Notes under the pieces: generated by a model | Told to the model about the DNA's origin: nothing | The model's database searches: none | What the model saw: the letters and a program-made list of their open reading frames with translations, nothing else | DNA from: Herbiconiux flava | GTDB taxonomy: Bacteria; Actinomycetota; Actinomycetes; Actinomycetales; Microbacteriaceae | Reading direction: 5' to 3' | DNA: 64,000 nucleotides | Assembly: GCF_013409865.1 (NCBI RefSeq) | Contig: NZ_JACCBM010000001.1 | Span: forward strand, 2,852,001-2,916,000 | Translations under genes and position numbers: made by a program | Shown: one piece after another, positions 24,945 through 33,550 of the stretch | How the letters are laid out: every line of letters starts with the position of its first letter | Position numbering within the stretch: position 1 is the first letter of the stretch

Positions 24945-26224
24945 GCGAGCCCCCGCGCCTCGCCGAGCGACCGCCACAAGGCGGGCAGGCTCTCGTCGGG
25001 AGAGCAATCGACCACGGTCCAGCCCGACGAGCGGAGCTCGGCGGACACGGGGGCGGATCCGGGGGCGGCTCCGGGGGCAGCGGAGGCAAGAGCATCCGTC
25101 TCGCCCACCACGAACACGACGGCGTGCGACGACATGGCGGCCAGCCCCCGGATGCGGTCGGCGGCGCCCGGTGCGTTCGACACGACGGCGAACACCGGCG
25201 GGGCGTCGGGCGAGGTGAGCGCCGCCTCGTCGACGGCCGCCCGGAAGTCGCTCGGGTCGTGCACGGCGTCGGGCCCGGTGCGGGCGAGTTCGCGCATCGC
25301 GCGGGCCGCACCGAACGGCGCGACCAGCACCTCGGCGCCGTCACCGGTGCCGTGGCCGACGAGCCGCACGCCGAAGCCCTCGTTCATCAGGTGCACGGCG
25401 ATGGACCCCATGGTGCTGACGGCCCACTCGAAGCCGTCACCCGGCAGGAAGGAGTGGGCGTCGAGCAGGATGACCGCATCCTGATCGTTGCGCTGGTCGT
25501 CCTGTCGCACCATCAGCTCGCCGTGCTTCGCCGTGGCCGGCCAGTGCACGCGGCGCATGGAGTCGCCGGGGAGGTACTTGCGAGCGATGACGTCCTGCTC
25601 CCCCGCGCCCACGAGGCGGCGGGAGACCTGCTCGGCGCCGTCGCCCGTCGAGAGGCGCAGGTCGACGCGGGCGAGCTCGTAGACCGTCGGGGTGATCAGC
25701 ACGGTGTCGGTGCCACCGAAGCCGAGCCGTCGCGTGGCGCAGCCGAAGGGGTCGGTGAGCGTGAGCTCGAGCGGGCCGATCGGATGCTCGCCCCGCCGCC
25801 CCGTGTCGAGGGGGTAGTCGAGGCGCTGCACCGGCGGCTCGTCGAGCGTCGAGGAGGAGTAGCGCTCGAGCGGCGGGAAGAGCGCGGGCGGAGCGGCCTC
25901 GAGCGGCGGGGCGGTGCGCTCCCGCCAGGCGGCCGCGGGGGTGCGGAGGCTGCCCCAGTTCTGCAGGAACATCGACACGGTGACCGCCTGACCGACGGTG
26001 CCCGACTCGGGGCTGAACCGTCGGCGAACGGTGATCGCGATGCGGCGCAGCGCCACCCAGGCAAGCGAGAGCAGCGGAACGGCGAGCAGGAAGCAGGCGA
26101 GGTAGGCGAGCTCCTGGCGGCGGAACAGCTGCGTGAGCACGAGCACGACGACGCCGGCTGCGACGAAACCCCACCCGCGCACGGTGAGGCGCGGCAGGGA
26201 GCGGGTCGGACGGGGAGCGGGCAC
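24941..26224 (-). CDS. DUF58 protein (vWA-like partner of MoxR ATPase)
   Basis: A 427-aa protein with an N-terminal membrane-helix pair (GWGFVAAGVVVLVLTQLF; LAYLACFLLAVPLLSLAWV) and a beta-rich extracytoplasmic-like region. The DUF58 core YLPGDSMRRVHWPATAKHGELMVR is followed by a vWA-like domain starting DAVILLDAHSFLPG. The start is the GTG at 26224, two bases after the moxR stop. An Ala/Pro tandem (APGAAPGSAP) lies near the C-terminus. It acts with the MoxR ATPase and the downstream transglutaminase. Confidence 0.88.
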   Translation of the reverse strand: MPAPRPTRSLPRLTVRGWGFVAAGVVVLVLTQLFRRQELAYLACFLLAVPLLSLAWVALRRIAITVRRRFSPESGTVGQAVTVSMFLQNWGSLRTPAAAWRERTAPPLEAAPPALFPPLERYSSSTLDEPPVQRLDYPLDTGRRGEHPIGPLELTLTDPFGCATRRLGFGGTDTVLITPTVYELARVDLRLSTGDGAEQVSRRLVGAGEQDVIARKYLPGDSMRRVHWPATAKHGELMVRQDDQRNDQDAVILLDAHSFLPGDGFEWAVSTMGSIAVHLMNEGFGVRLVGHGTGDGAEVLVAPFGAARAMRELARTGPDAVHDPSDFRAAVDEAALTSPDAPPVFAVVSNAPGAADRIRGLAAMSSHAVVFVVGETDALASAAPGAAPGSAPVSAELRSSGWTVVDCSPDESLPALWRSLGEARGLA

Positions 26225-26226
26225 GG

Positions 26227-27264
<1,038 letters not shown>

Positions 27265-27414
27265 GGGCGGAGGTCTCCTCGATCAGCGGCGATGCAGGGT
27301 CGGGCCGGGGTGGGCACGCGCATGACAATCACGATAAGCGCCAGGGCCGACAATTTCACCCCTTACTCAGGGCCTGCATAGGCGGCTCACACGCTGGCCC
27401 GCGCACGGCGGCGC

Positions 27415-27573
27415 TCAGAGGAACCGCTGCAGGGCGAGGTAGACGAGCACGCTGGTGATCAGGAGGGTCGCGACGACCACCGTCGGCGCGAACGCCCGGT
27501 GCCCCGACAACCGCTGCCACGGAGTGGACAGCTCGGGCCGGCGGAAGTCTCTCTTCGGGTCTCGATCCGGCAT
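27415..27573 (-). CDS. Small single-pass membrane protein
   Basis: A 52-aa protein: a charged N-terminus (MPDRDPKRDFRRPELSTPWQ), then one membrane helix (FAPTVVVATLLITSVLVYLAL) and RFL. The start at 27573 is supported by GGAGGGG 4 nt upstream. It lies between the moxR promoter region and tRNA-Met. No family is recognised. The 150 bp between it and moxR contains no other gene. Confidence 0.6.
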   Translation of the reverse strand: MPDRDPKRDFRRPELSTPWQRLSGHRAFAPTVVVATLLITSVLVYLALQRFL

Positions 27574-27669
27574 GCGCCCCTCCGCTGCTTCGGCACGACG
27601 GGCCCCTCCCGTCACCGGTTCTTCGGAGCGGCCTGTCCCCCGGATTGGTCACAGGGGGTGCAGGTGTCG

Positions 27670-27743
27670 TAGGGCGGACGGGACTTGAACCCGTGACCGA
27701 CGGATTATGAGTCCGCTGCTCTGACCAGCTGAGCTACCGCCCC
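27670..27743 (-). tRNA. tRNA with CAT anticodon, probably elongator tRNA-Met
   Basis: A 74-nt cloverleaf: acceptor GGGGCGG / CCGCCCT, D-arm TAGCTCAGCTGGTCAGAGC, anticodon stem CGGA/TCCG with loop CTCATAA, T-arm ACGGG TTCAAGT CCCGT, and discriminator A. It lacks the three G:C pairs and unpaired first base of initiator tRNA. A lysidine-modified tRNA-Ile2 also has CAT and cannot be excluded by eye. Confidence 0.9.
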
Positions 27744-27747
27744 GAGA

Positions 27748-27767
27748 CCGCGGCCGGGCAGCCGCGG
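27748..27767 (-). other. Stem-loop 4 nt upstream of the CAT tRNA
   Basis: CCGCGGC / GCCGCGG with a 6-nt loop lies just 5' of the mature tRNA in the direction of transcription and downstream of the glycosyltransferase gene. It may be a terminator of that gene or a structured pre-tRNA leader. Confidence 0.4.
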
Positions 27768-27836
27768 AATCGAGACAACGATACCCTGCCCCGCGGCACG
27801 GGCAGGTGCGCGACGCCAGCGCGGGCAGCCCCCCGC

Positions 27837-29096
27837 TCAGGCCGGCGGCGTGCTCGACACGGGGTGGGGCGCCTCGGGCACCGGCTCCCCGCGGTAGATG
27901 TGCTCGAACGTCGTCAGCGTGCGCTGGATGTCGTGCGCCTCCACGATGCGCAGCGACTCGTTCTTGAAGCGGTCGAGCTCCTCCTGCGGCAGGGTGAGCA
28001 CGCGCTCCAGCCGGTCGGCGAGCTGCTGGGCGTCGCCCGGGGCGAAGAGGTAGCCGTTCTCGCCGTCGTGCACGAGGTGCGGCAGCGCCATGGCGTCGGC
28101 GGCGACCACGGGCAGTCCGCTCGCCATCGCCTCCATGGTGGCGATGCTCTGCAGCTCGGCGATCGACGGCATCGCGAAGACGGTGGCCCGCGTGTAGAGG
28201 CGCTGCTTCTCCTCCTCGGTGACGTAGCCGGTGAAGGTGACGCGGTCGCCGATGCCGAGCTGCTGCGCCATGGTCTGCAGGTTCTTCAGCTGGTCGCCGC
28301 CGCCGACGATGTCGAGCTTGACGTCGAGGGAGTCGGGCAGCAGCTGGATGGCCTTGAGCAGCACGTCGAGGTGCTTCTCACCGGTGACCCGGCCGACGAA
28401 GATCACCCGGTTCTCGGTGTGTGGCGCGAAGTCGGGCACGAACAGCGAGGCGTCGACGCCGCAGGAGATGGCGTAGACGTCGTGCAGGCCGGTCTCCTTC
28501 TCGAAGTAGTCGGCGGCCCGGCGGGTGGGGGCGGTGACCGCGTCGGCGCGCAGGAACGATCGGCGGGCGGCGGCCCAGGCGAGCCCGATTGCCCAGTTCT
28601 GCAGGAACTTCGGGATACCCGTGAAGGCCAGCATGTTCTCGGGCATGAAGTGGTTCGTGCCGACGATGCGGATGCCGCGCTTCTCGGCCTCGGTCGAGAG
28701 CCCCCGGCCGATGATGATGTGCGACTGGAAGTGCACCACGTCGGGCTGCACCTCGTCGATGATCCGCGCGCTGTTCTGCCGGATGCGCCACGGCATCGCG
28801 AAGCGCAGCCAGTCGTGCGGGTACCAGCGCCAGCTGTACAGGCGGTGCGCGGTGATCACGTGGCCGTCGTAGACCTCTTTCCAGGTGCCGTGCTTGCGCC
28901 CGGCGGAGGGGGCCACGACGTGCACGTCGTGTCCGCGCGAGGCGAGACCGGAGGCGAGGTGCTCGGAGAAGCGGGCCGAGCCGTTGACGTCGGGCGAGAA
29001 GGTGTCGGCGCCGATCAGGATGCGCAGCGGCCGGTCCGTCGTTCCGGGTGCCGGCCGGGCATCCGGTGCGGTGTTCGGATCACGGGAGTCAGTCAA
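27837..29096 (-). CDS. GT4-family glycosyltransferase
   Basis: A 419-aa retaining GT-B glycosyltransferase. N-terminal acceptor domain: ILIGADTFSPDVNGSARFSEHLASGL, GHDVHVVAPS, QPDVVHFQSHIIIGR. C-terminal nucleotide-sugar domain: VIFVGRVTGEKHLDVLLKAI, LDIVGGGDQL, and the EX7E motif in AELQSIATMEAMASGLPVV. The sequence is similar in style to actinobacterial mannosyl- or glucosyltransferases acting on lipids; the donor and acceptor cannot be read. The start is a TTG at 29096 with AAGGA about 11 nt upstream, so a non-standard initiation codon is likely. Confidence 0.85.
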   Translation of the reverse strand: MTDSRDPNTAPDARPAPGTTDRPLRILIGADTFSPDVNGSARFSEHLASGLASRGHDVHVVAPSAGRKHGTWKEVYDGHVITAHRLYSWRWYPHDWLRFAMPWRIRQNSARIIDEVQPDVVHFQSHIIIGRGLSTEAEKRGIRIVGTNHFMPENMLAFTGIPKFLQNWAIGLAWAAARRSFLRADAVTAPTRRAADYFEKETGLHDVYAISCGVDASLFVPDFAPHTENRVIFVGRVTGEKHLDVLLKAIQLLPDSLDVKLDIVGGGDQLKNLQTMAQQLGIGDRVTFTGYVTEEEKQRLYTRATVFAMPSIAELQSIATMEAMASGLPVVAADAMALPHLVHDGENGYLFAPGDAQQLADRLERVLTLPQEELDRFKNESLRIVEAHDIQRTLTTFEHIYRGEPVPEAPHPVSSTPPA

Positions 29097-29166
29097 ACCG
29101 TCGTCTTCCTTGGGATGGGGGCGGGCCGCACGCCGGCGGACACCGCGGGTTGAGGAGAAAACTACC

Positions 29167-30081
29167 CTAGTGCTGCGCCTGGGGGTGGTAGCGCGCGAGC
29201 CCGAACACGCCGACGACGGCGATCGCGCCGCATGCGATGAACGCGAACATGGCCCAGAGCGGCGCCTGGGAGGCCTCGCCGAGCACCAGGATGCCGATGC
29301 CCACCGCTACGAGCGGGTCGATCACGGTGAGGCCGGCGATCACGAGGTCGGGCGGGCCGGACGAGTAGGCGTTCTGCACGAAGTAGCCGCCGAGCGCCGC
29401 GGCGGCGAGGAGACCGATCAGGGCCAGCACGGTGAGCCACTCGAAGTCGGCCTGGAAGATGCGGCTGATGACCACCTTCGCGAGGGTGGCCACGAAGCCG
29501 TAGAGCACGCCAGCGCCCACGATGTAGGCGATCGCCTTGAAGCGGCGGCGCAGGAAGGCGAAGCCGACCGCGAACAGGGCCAGCACGACGGCGAGGATGA
29601 TCAGGATGACGATCAGCTCGCGGGTGCCGACGGGCTTGTCGACCGCGGTGAAGGCCGCGACCAGCACGAACAGGCCGACACCGCCGACGCACAGCACGAT
29701 CGAGATGATCGAGCTGCGGTTGAGCTTGACCTTGCTCACCCGCGAGTTGAGCACGGCCGTGATCACGAGGGCCACCGCGCCGAGGGGCTGCACCACGATG
29801 ATCGGCGAGAAGCCGAGGCTGGTGAGCTGGAACACGATCGCGAGCCCGAGCATCACGGTGCCGAGCACCCACGACGGGCGACCGAGCAGCGCCATCATCT
29901 GGCGGGCGTTCAGGCCCTTCTCGGCCTGGTTGGTGTTCGCCTCGACCTTCGCGACCCCGCGGTGCTGGAACTGGGCGCCCAGGCTGAGGAAGACCGCGCC
30001 CACGAGGGCGATCGGGATGCCGATGAACTGCTTCGGGTCGAGAGCGATCGGCTCGGTCAGCTGAAGCATGTCGAGAGGCAC
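29167..30081 (-). CDS. DMT-superfamily transporter (EamA/NIPA-like)
   Basis: A 304-aa protein with nine to ten membrane helices, beginning IGIPIALVGAVFLSLGAQFQH and including IIVVQPLGAVALVITAVL (typical of DMT/NIPA proteins) and a second-repeat LVIAGLTVIDPLVAVGIGILVLGE. The substrate is unknown; relatives include Mg2+ transporters and metabolite exporters. The GTG at 30081 is preferred because TACTGT lies exactly 6 nt upstream, the leaderless geometry seen elsewhere here. The in-frame ATG at 30069 is the alternative (300 aa). Confidence 0.8.
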   Translation of the reverse strand: MPLDMLQLTEPIALDPKQFIGIPIALVGAVFLSLGAQFQHRGVAKVEANTNQAEKGLNARQMMALLGRPSWVLGTVMLGLAIVFQLTSLGFSPIIVVQPLGAVALVITAVLNSRVSKVKLNRSSIISIVLCVGGVGLFVLVAAFTAVDKPVGTRELIVILIILAVVLALFAVGFAFLRRRFKAIAYIVGAGVLYGFVATLAKVVISRIFQADFEWLTVLALIGLLAAAALGGYFVQNAYSSGPPDLVIAGLTVIDPLVAVGIGILVLGEASQAPLWAMFAFIACGAIAVVGVFGLARYHPQAQH

Positions 30082-30087
30082 TCGTCG

Positions 30088-30093
30088 ACAGTA
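30088..30093 (-). promoter_or_regulatory. -10 box (TACTGT) of the DMT transporter gene
   Basis: TACTGT on the minus strand is 6 nt upstream of the GTG at 30081. It coincides with where the -35 of the divergent def promoter must lie. Confidence 0.5.
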
Positions 30094-30111
30094 CCCTGCG
30101 GGTACCCCGGT

Positions 30112-30117
30112 TAGGCT
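30112..30117 (+). promoter_or_regulatory. -10 box (TAGGCT) of def
   Basis: TAGGCT is 6 nt upstream of the def ATG at 30124. No Shine-Dalgarno is possible between them, so the mRNA should be leaderless. Confidence 0.6.
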
Positions 30118-30123
30118 TAGCGA

Positions 30124-30750
30124 ATGGCCGTTCTCCCGATTCGGATCTCCGGCGATCCGGTGCTGCACACGCCCGCCTCCCCCGTCGTCGCCATCGACGA
30201 CGAGCTCCGCTCCCTCGTGGCCGACATGTTCGAGACCATGGACGCGGCGCCCGGAGTGGGCCTCGCCGGCCCGCAGGTGGGCGTGCCGCTCCGCCTCTTC
30301 GTCTTCTCCTACGTCGAGGACACGGGCGACGAGGACACGGGTGACGAGGAGGGCGACGACGACTCCCCCGACGACACCGCGTCCCTCCGCGAGTACCGCG
30401 GCGTCGCCATCAACCCCGAGCTCTACATCTCCCCCACCTCGGTCGAGCCGGCCGACCCCGACACCGAGTCCGAGGGCTGCCTGTCGTTCCCCGGCGAGCG
30501 GTTCCCGCTGGTGCGGGGCGAGTCGGCCATCCTGCGTGCCACCGACCTCGACGGCCGGCCCTACGAGATCGAGGCGCACGGCTGGCTCGCCCGCATCTTC
30601 CAGCACGAGTTCGACCACCTCGAAGGGCTGCTCTACATCGACCGGATCGATCCGGTCTACGCGAAGGTGGCCCGCAAGATCGAGCGCAAGAAGGGCTGGG
30701 GCGTGCCCGGCTACGCGTGGCTGCCCGGGGTCGACGAGCTCGACGCCTAG
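30124..30750 (+). CDS. def: Peptide deformylase with acidic insertion
   Basis: Removes the N-formyl group from nascent proteins. The 208-aa metallohydrolase has all three family motifs: GVGLAGPQ (44–51), EGCLS with metal ligand Cys119, and HEFDH with His161, Glu162 and His165. Residues ~65–88 are an unusual acidic insertion (DTGDEDTGDEEGDDD) between the strand after motif 1 and the NPEL strand, absent from the family consensus. The C-terminal extension KKGWGVPGYAW is typical of the actinobacterial form. The mRNA is predicted to be leaderless. Confidence 0.94.
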   Translation: MAVLPIRISGDPVLHTPASPVVAIDDELRSLVADMFETMDAAPGVGLAGPQVGVPLRLFVFSYVEDTGDEDTGDEEGDDDSPDDTASLREYRGVAINPELYISPTSVEPADPDTESEGCLSFPGERFPLVRGESAILRATDLDGRPYEIEAHGWLARIFQHEFDHLEGLLYIDRIDPVYAKVARKIERKKGWGVPGYAWLPGVDELDA

Positions 30751-30778
30751 GAGTTCGCGCCTCGTCAGTTTCTGTAGG

Positions 30779-30808
30779 GCCGGTTATTGAAGTGCCGGTT
30801 CCTGAAGG
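30779..30808. repeat. Two imperfect 15-bp direct repeats downstream of def
   Basis: GCCGGTTATTGAAGT (30779–30793) is followed by GCCGGTTCCTGAAGG (30794–30808), between the convergent def and azlD 3' ends. Function is unknown; it is not a clear hairpin. Confidence 0.45.
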
Positions 30809-30826
30809 TCGGCGCGGCGGGGCTGC

Positions 30827-31132
30827 TCAGGTGAGCATCCGGATGCCCGCGGCGACCAGTGCCGCGACGATCACCACCACGACGAACGGAACGCGCAGCG
30901 CGTAGAGCACGGCGGCCACCAGCACGGCCGGCACCCGCGCGTCGAGCTGCACGGCCTGACCGGCCCCGAAGGTCTGCACGCCGATCAGTGCCGCCAGGAG
31001 CGCCACCGTCATCAGGTTGGCGACGCGGGCGACGGTCGGGTGCTCGAAGGCCTTCGGCGGGATCAGGTAGCCGGCGACCTTGAGCGCGGCGCAGACGATC
31101 GAGGCGAGGAGGACGATCTGCCAGGCTGTCAT
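30827..31132 (-). CDS. azlD: AzlD-family branched-chain amino-acid exporter small subunit
   Basis: A 101-aa protein with three to four membrane helices (WQIVLLASIVCAALKVAGYLI, LMTVALLAALIGVQTF, VPAVLVAAVLYALR, VVVVIVAALVAAGIR) and the AzlD-type pattern P…F-hp near the first loop (PPKAFEHP). It partners AzlC in export of branched-chain amino acids or analogues, by analogy with BrnFE. Its ATG at 31132 overlaps the azlC stop (ATGA). Confidence 0.88.
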   Translation of the reverse strand: MTAWQIVLLASIVCAALKVAGYLIPPKAFEHPTVARVANLMTVALLAALIGVQTFGAGQAVQLDARVPAVLVAAVLYALRVPFVVVVIVAALVAAGIRMLT

Positions 31133-31911
31133 GCGGCACCTCCCGCCGGCGGGCTCGGCCGGGCCGACGGCTCGGCCGGTGACCCGGCCGTCGGCTTCGC
31201 GGCGAACAGGTTGAAGCCGCCCACCACGAGGGCGACGCCCGCCGCCACGAGAACGGGCAGGCCGGGCACCAGCACGGGCGTCAGCAGCGTCGCCACGACG
31301 GCGGCGGCCACCGCGACGGCCTGCGTCTGGCGCTCCTTCAGGCGCGGCCAGAGCAGCCCCAGGAAGGCTGCGGCCGCGGCGGCGTCCAGACCGTAGGCGC
31401 TGACGTCGCCGAGCAGGTCGCCGATCAGCGCGCCGATGAGGGTGGTGAGGTTCCAGCCGAGGTAGATGGCGAGGCCGGTCACCCAGAAGCCGGCCCGCTG
31501 CGCTGCGGGCGTGGTCTGGGCGGTGGAGACGGCAACGGACTCGTCGATGGTCAGCTGCGCGGCGGCCGCCCGGCGCCAGAAGCCGGGGCCGACGACGGGG
31601 GCCATCCGGATGGAGTAGAAGACGTTCCGGGTGCCGAGCAGCGCGGCGCTCGTGATCGCGGCGGGGCCGGCCGCGAGACCGCCCGAGGCGAGCACACCGA
31701 TCAGGGCGAACTGCGAGCCGCCGGTGAACATCACGAGGCTGAGGAAGCAGGTCTGCCAGACGTCCAGGCCCGAGAGGGTCGCGAGGGCTCCGAACGAGAT
31801 GCCGTAGACGGCGGTGGCGAGGCCGACGGCGAGGCCGGAGCGGATGGCCGCGCGCTCCCCGGGGGTGCGCGGCCCAGGGGTGCGCTGCCCAGGGGTGCGC
31901 GGCTCGGCCAT
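31129..31911 (-). CDS. azlC: AzlC-family branched-chain amino-acid exporter large subunit
   Basis: A 260-aa membrane protein of the BrnF/AzlC type. Signature segments: FGALATLSGLDVWQTCFLSLVMFTG, GGSQFA, LGTRNVFYSIRMAP, LTIDESVAVS, LGWNLTTLIGALIGDL. About seven helices. The N-terminus carries a short tandem TPGQRTPGPRTPGER encoded by near-identical 12–15-bp DNA repeats (31865–31905), and the C-terminus is Pro/Ala-rich. The start ATG at 31911 is the first codon before the repeat tract. It forms a two-gene operon with azlD. Confidence 0.9.
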   Translation of the reverse strand: MAEPRTPGQRTPGPRTPGERAAIRSGLAVGLATAVYGISFGALATLSGLDVWQTCFLSLVMFTGGSQFALIGVLASGGLAAGPAAITSAALLGTRNVFYSIRMAPVVGPGFWRRAAAAQLTIDESVAVSTAQTTPAAQRAGFWVTGLAIYLGWNLTTLIGALIGDLLGDVSAYGLDAAAAAAFLGLLWPRLKERQTQAVAVAAAVVATLLTPVLVPGLPVLVAAGVALVVGGFNLFAAKPTAGSPAEPSARPSPPAGGAA

Positions 31912-32042
31912 TCCCCGATCCTGCCAGAGGGTGGGCGCAATCCGGGAACCGGCCGTGAGCGGCGCGCAAGCCCTGGCCGCCCCGGGAGGGCGAGCGTAGG
32001 GTGCGAAGGACGCACGAGGCTTGTGGGAACGGACGATCGACG

Positions 32043-32294
32043 ATGATTGAACACGAATACGGGCGGGTGGTGCACCACGGAGGGCGCACGTTCTTCGCCA
32101 CCGAGACGATGGCCGAGATCTTCGAGGCGGCCGCGGCCGACATCGTGGCCCGAGGTGACACGGAGCTGGTGCCGCTGCTACACCGCGGCGGGGTCGACCT
32201 GCTGCTGGTGGGGCCGCGCGTGCCGATCGCTGTGCGGCGCATCGAGGTGGGCCGGGCACCGGTGGCGGAGCCTGAGAAGCGCACCGCCGTCTGA
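32043..32294 (+). CDS. Hypothetical small protein
   Basis: An 83-aa soluble protein beginning MIEHEYGRVVHHGGRTFFATE, ending PVAEPEKRTAV. The sequence is balanced, with a predicted alpha/beta mixture (TMAEIFEAAAADIVARGDTELVPLLH then VDLLLVGPRVPIAVRRI). Codon composition resembles its neighbours, and a candidate -10 TAGGGT lies at 31997. No family is recognised. It is divergent from azlC. Confidence 0.6.
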   Translation: MIEHEYGRVVHHGGRTFFATETMAEIFEAAAADIVARGDTELVPLLHRGGVDLLLVGPRVPIAVRRIEVGRAPVAEPEKRTAV

Positions 32295-32371
32295 CACCAG
32301 GGCTCGACGCTCGGCCTCTGGTTCAAAGCGAAGCGCGGCCCGGAGCCCGGAGCTCGCCTTAAATAAGGAAA

Positions 32372-32395
32372 GCCTCGCGGGTGGAGCCGCGAGGC
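32372..32395 (-). terminator. Rho-independent terminator of tRNA-Asn
   Basis: GCCTCGCGG / CCGCGAGGC with a 6-nt loop, followed on the minus strand by TTTCCTTATTT, a genuine T-rich tail and the best canonical terminator in the window. It begins 6 bp after the tRNA 3' end. Confidence 0.85.
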
Positions 32396-32400
32396 CTTCG

Positions 32401-32473
32401 CTCCCCGACTTGGACTCGAACCAAGAACCTGCCGGTTAACAGCCGGCTGCTCTGCCAATTGAGCTATCGAGGA
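32401..32473 (-). tRNA. tRNA-Asn (GTT anticodon)
   Basis: A 73-nt cloverleaf: acceptor TCCTCGA / TCGGGGA, D-arm TAGCTCAATTGGCAGAGC, anticodon stem CCGG/CCGG with loop CTGTTAA, T-arm CTTGG TTCGAGT CCAAG, and discriminator G. CCA is not encoded. Confidence 0.95.
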
Positions 32474-32539
32474 ATGGTGCTGCCGGAACAGCGCTCAATA
32501 CATTACCACCACTTTCGCGGCGCTCCTGACACCGCGGCG

Positions 32540-33550
32540 TCAGTACCCCGCTGCCGGGTCGACGCGCCCCGCGAACTCGCCGGTCTCGAGGAACGCGCGC
32601 ACGTTGTGGCGCACGCGCGCGGCCAGCAGCGGCGCGATCATCTCGGGCGTGTCCGCCGAGTGCGGGGTTGCGATCGCGTTGTCGAGCGAGAAGAGCGGAT
32701 GCCCGTCGGGCAGCGGCTCGGGATCGGTCACGTCGAGGGCGGCCCCCGCGATGCCACCGCTCTCGAGGGCGGCGACGAGCGCCTCGGTGTCGACGAGGCC
32801 GCCGCGCGCGATGTTGACGAGGTGGGCGGTGTCGGGCAGGAGCTCGAGCTGGCGGGCGCCGATCAGCTTGTCGGTGCCGGCGGTGAACGCGGCGGCGACC
32901 ACCAGGAGGTCGGCCTCGGGCAGCACCTCGTCGAGCTGCTCCACCGTGACGGTGCGGTGAGCTCCCGCGACCGGGTCGGCGGAGCGGCGCACGATGGTGA
33001 CCGTCACGCCGAACGGCTCGAGCAGCCGCAGCAGCTCGAGGGCGATGCCGCCGGCGCCGATGATGACGACGTTCAGCCCGTAGAGCGAGGATCCGATCTT
33101 CGGGCCCCACGTCGTGGCACGGATGCGCGTGGGCAGTTCGCGGAGGAGCGCCAGCGCGAGCGTCAGCGCGTGCTCGGCCACGGGCTGGGCGTAGGCGCCC
33201 TTGGCGCTCGTCCAGACGAGACCGGGGCGGTCGTGGTCGCGGATGGAGTCGGCGAAGGCGTCGACGCCCGCCCAGGGCAGCTGTACCCAGCCGATGCCGG
33301 GGTAGGTCGAGATGATCTCGTCGAACTGCTCGGGACGGTCGTGGGCGAGCCAGACGATGCCCCGGGTGTCGTCGCCGAGCGGTGCGACGGTGCCGCCGGC
33401 CGCCTCGACGGCCTCCACGAAGGTGGGATCGGCCTCGGGCAGCACGGCGATCGGGCCGGGCTCGGGCCGCTCGCCGGCGGGCAGCGCGTCGGCGGCGACC
33501 GCGAGCACCTCGCGGTGGCGTCCGTCGAAGGATCGGGATCGGGGCGTCAT
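32540..33550 (-). CDS. D-isomer-specific 2-hydroxyacid dehydrogenase
   Basis: A 336-aa NAD(P)-dependent oxidoreductase. The catalytic N-terminal domain includes VQLPWAGVDAFAD; the cofactor domain has IIGAGGIALELLRLLEPFGVTV (GxGxxG variant), NIARGGLVDTEALVAAL carrying the catalytic Arg, the Glu in TDPEPLPDGHPLF, and the His in ATPHSAD. The substrate is not readable (glyoxylate/hydroxypyruvate-like group). The start overlaps the upstream ABC ATPase stop (ATGA), so the two are co-translated; a functional link is not obvious. Confidence 0.88.
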   Translation of the reverse strand: MTPRSRSFDGRHREVLAVAADALPAGERPEPGPIAVLPEADPTFVEAVEAAGGTVAPLGDDTRGIVWLAHDRPEQFDEIISTYPGIGWVQLPWAGVDAFADSIRDHDRPGLVWTSAKGAYAQPVAEHALTLALALLRELPTRIRATTWGPKIGSSLYGLNVVIIGAGGIALELLRLLEPFGVTVTIVRRSADPVAGAHRTVTVEQLDEVLPEADLLVVAAAFTAGTDKLIGARQLELLPDTAHLVNIARGGLVDTEALVAALESGGIAGAALDVTDPEPLPDGHPLFSLDNAIATPHSADTPEMIAPLLAARVRHNVRAFLETGEFAGRVDPAAGY

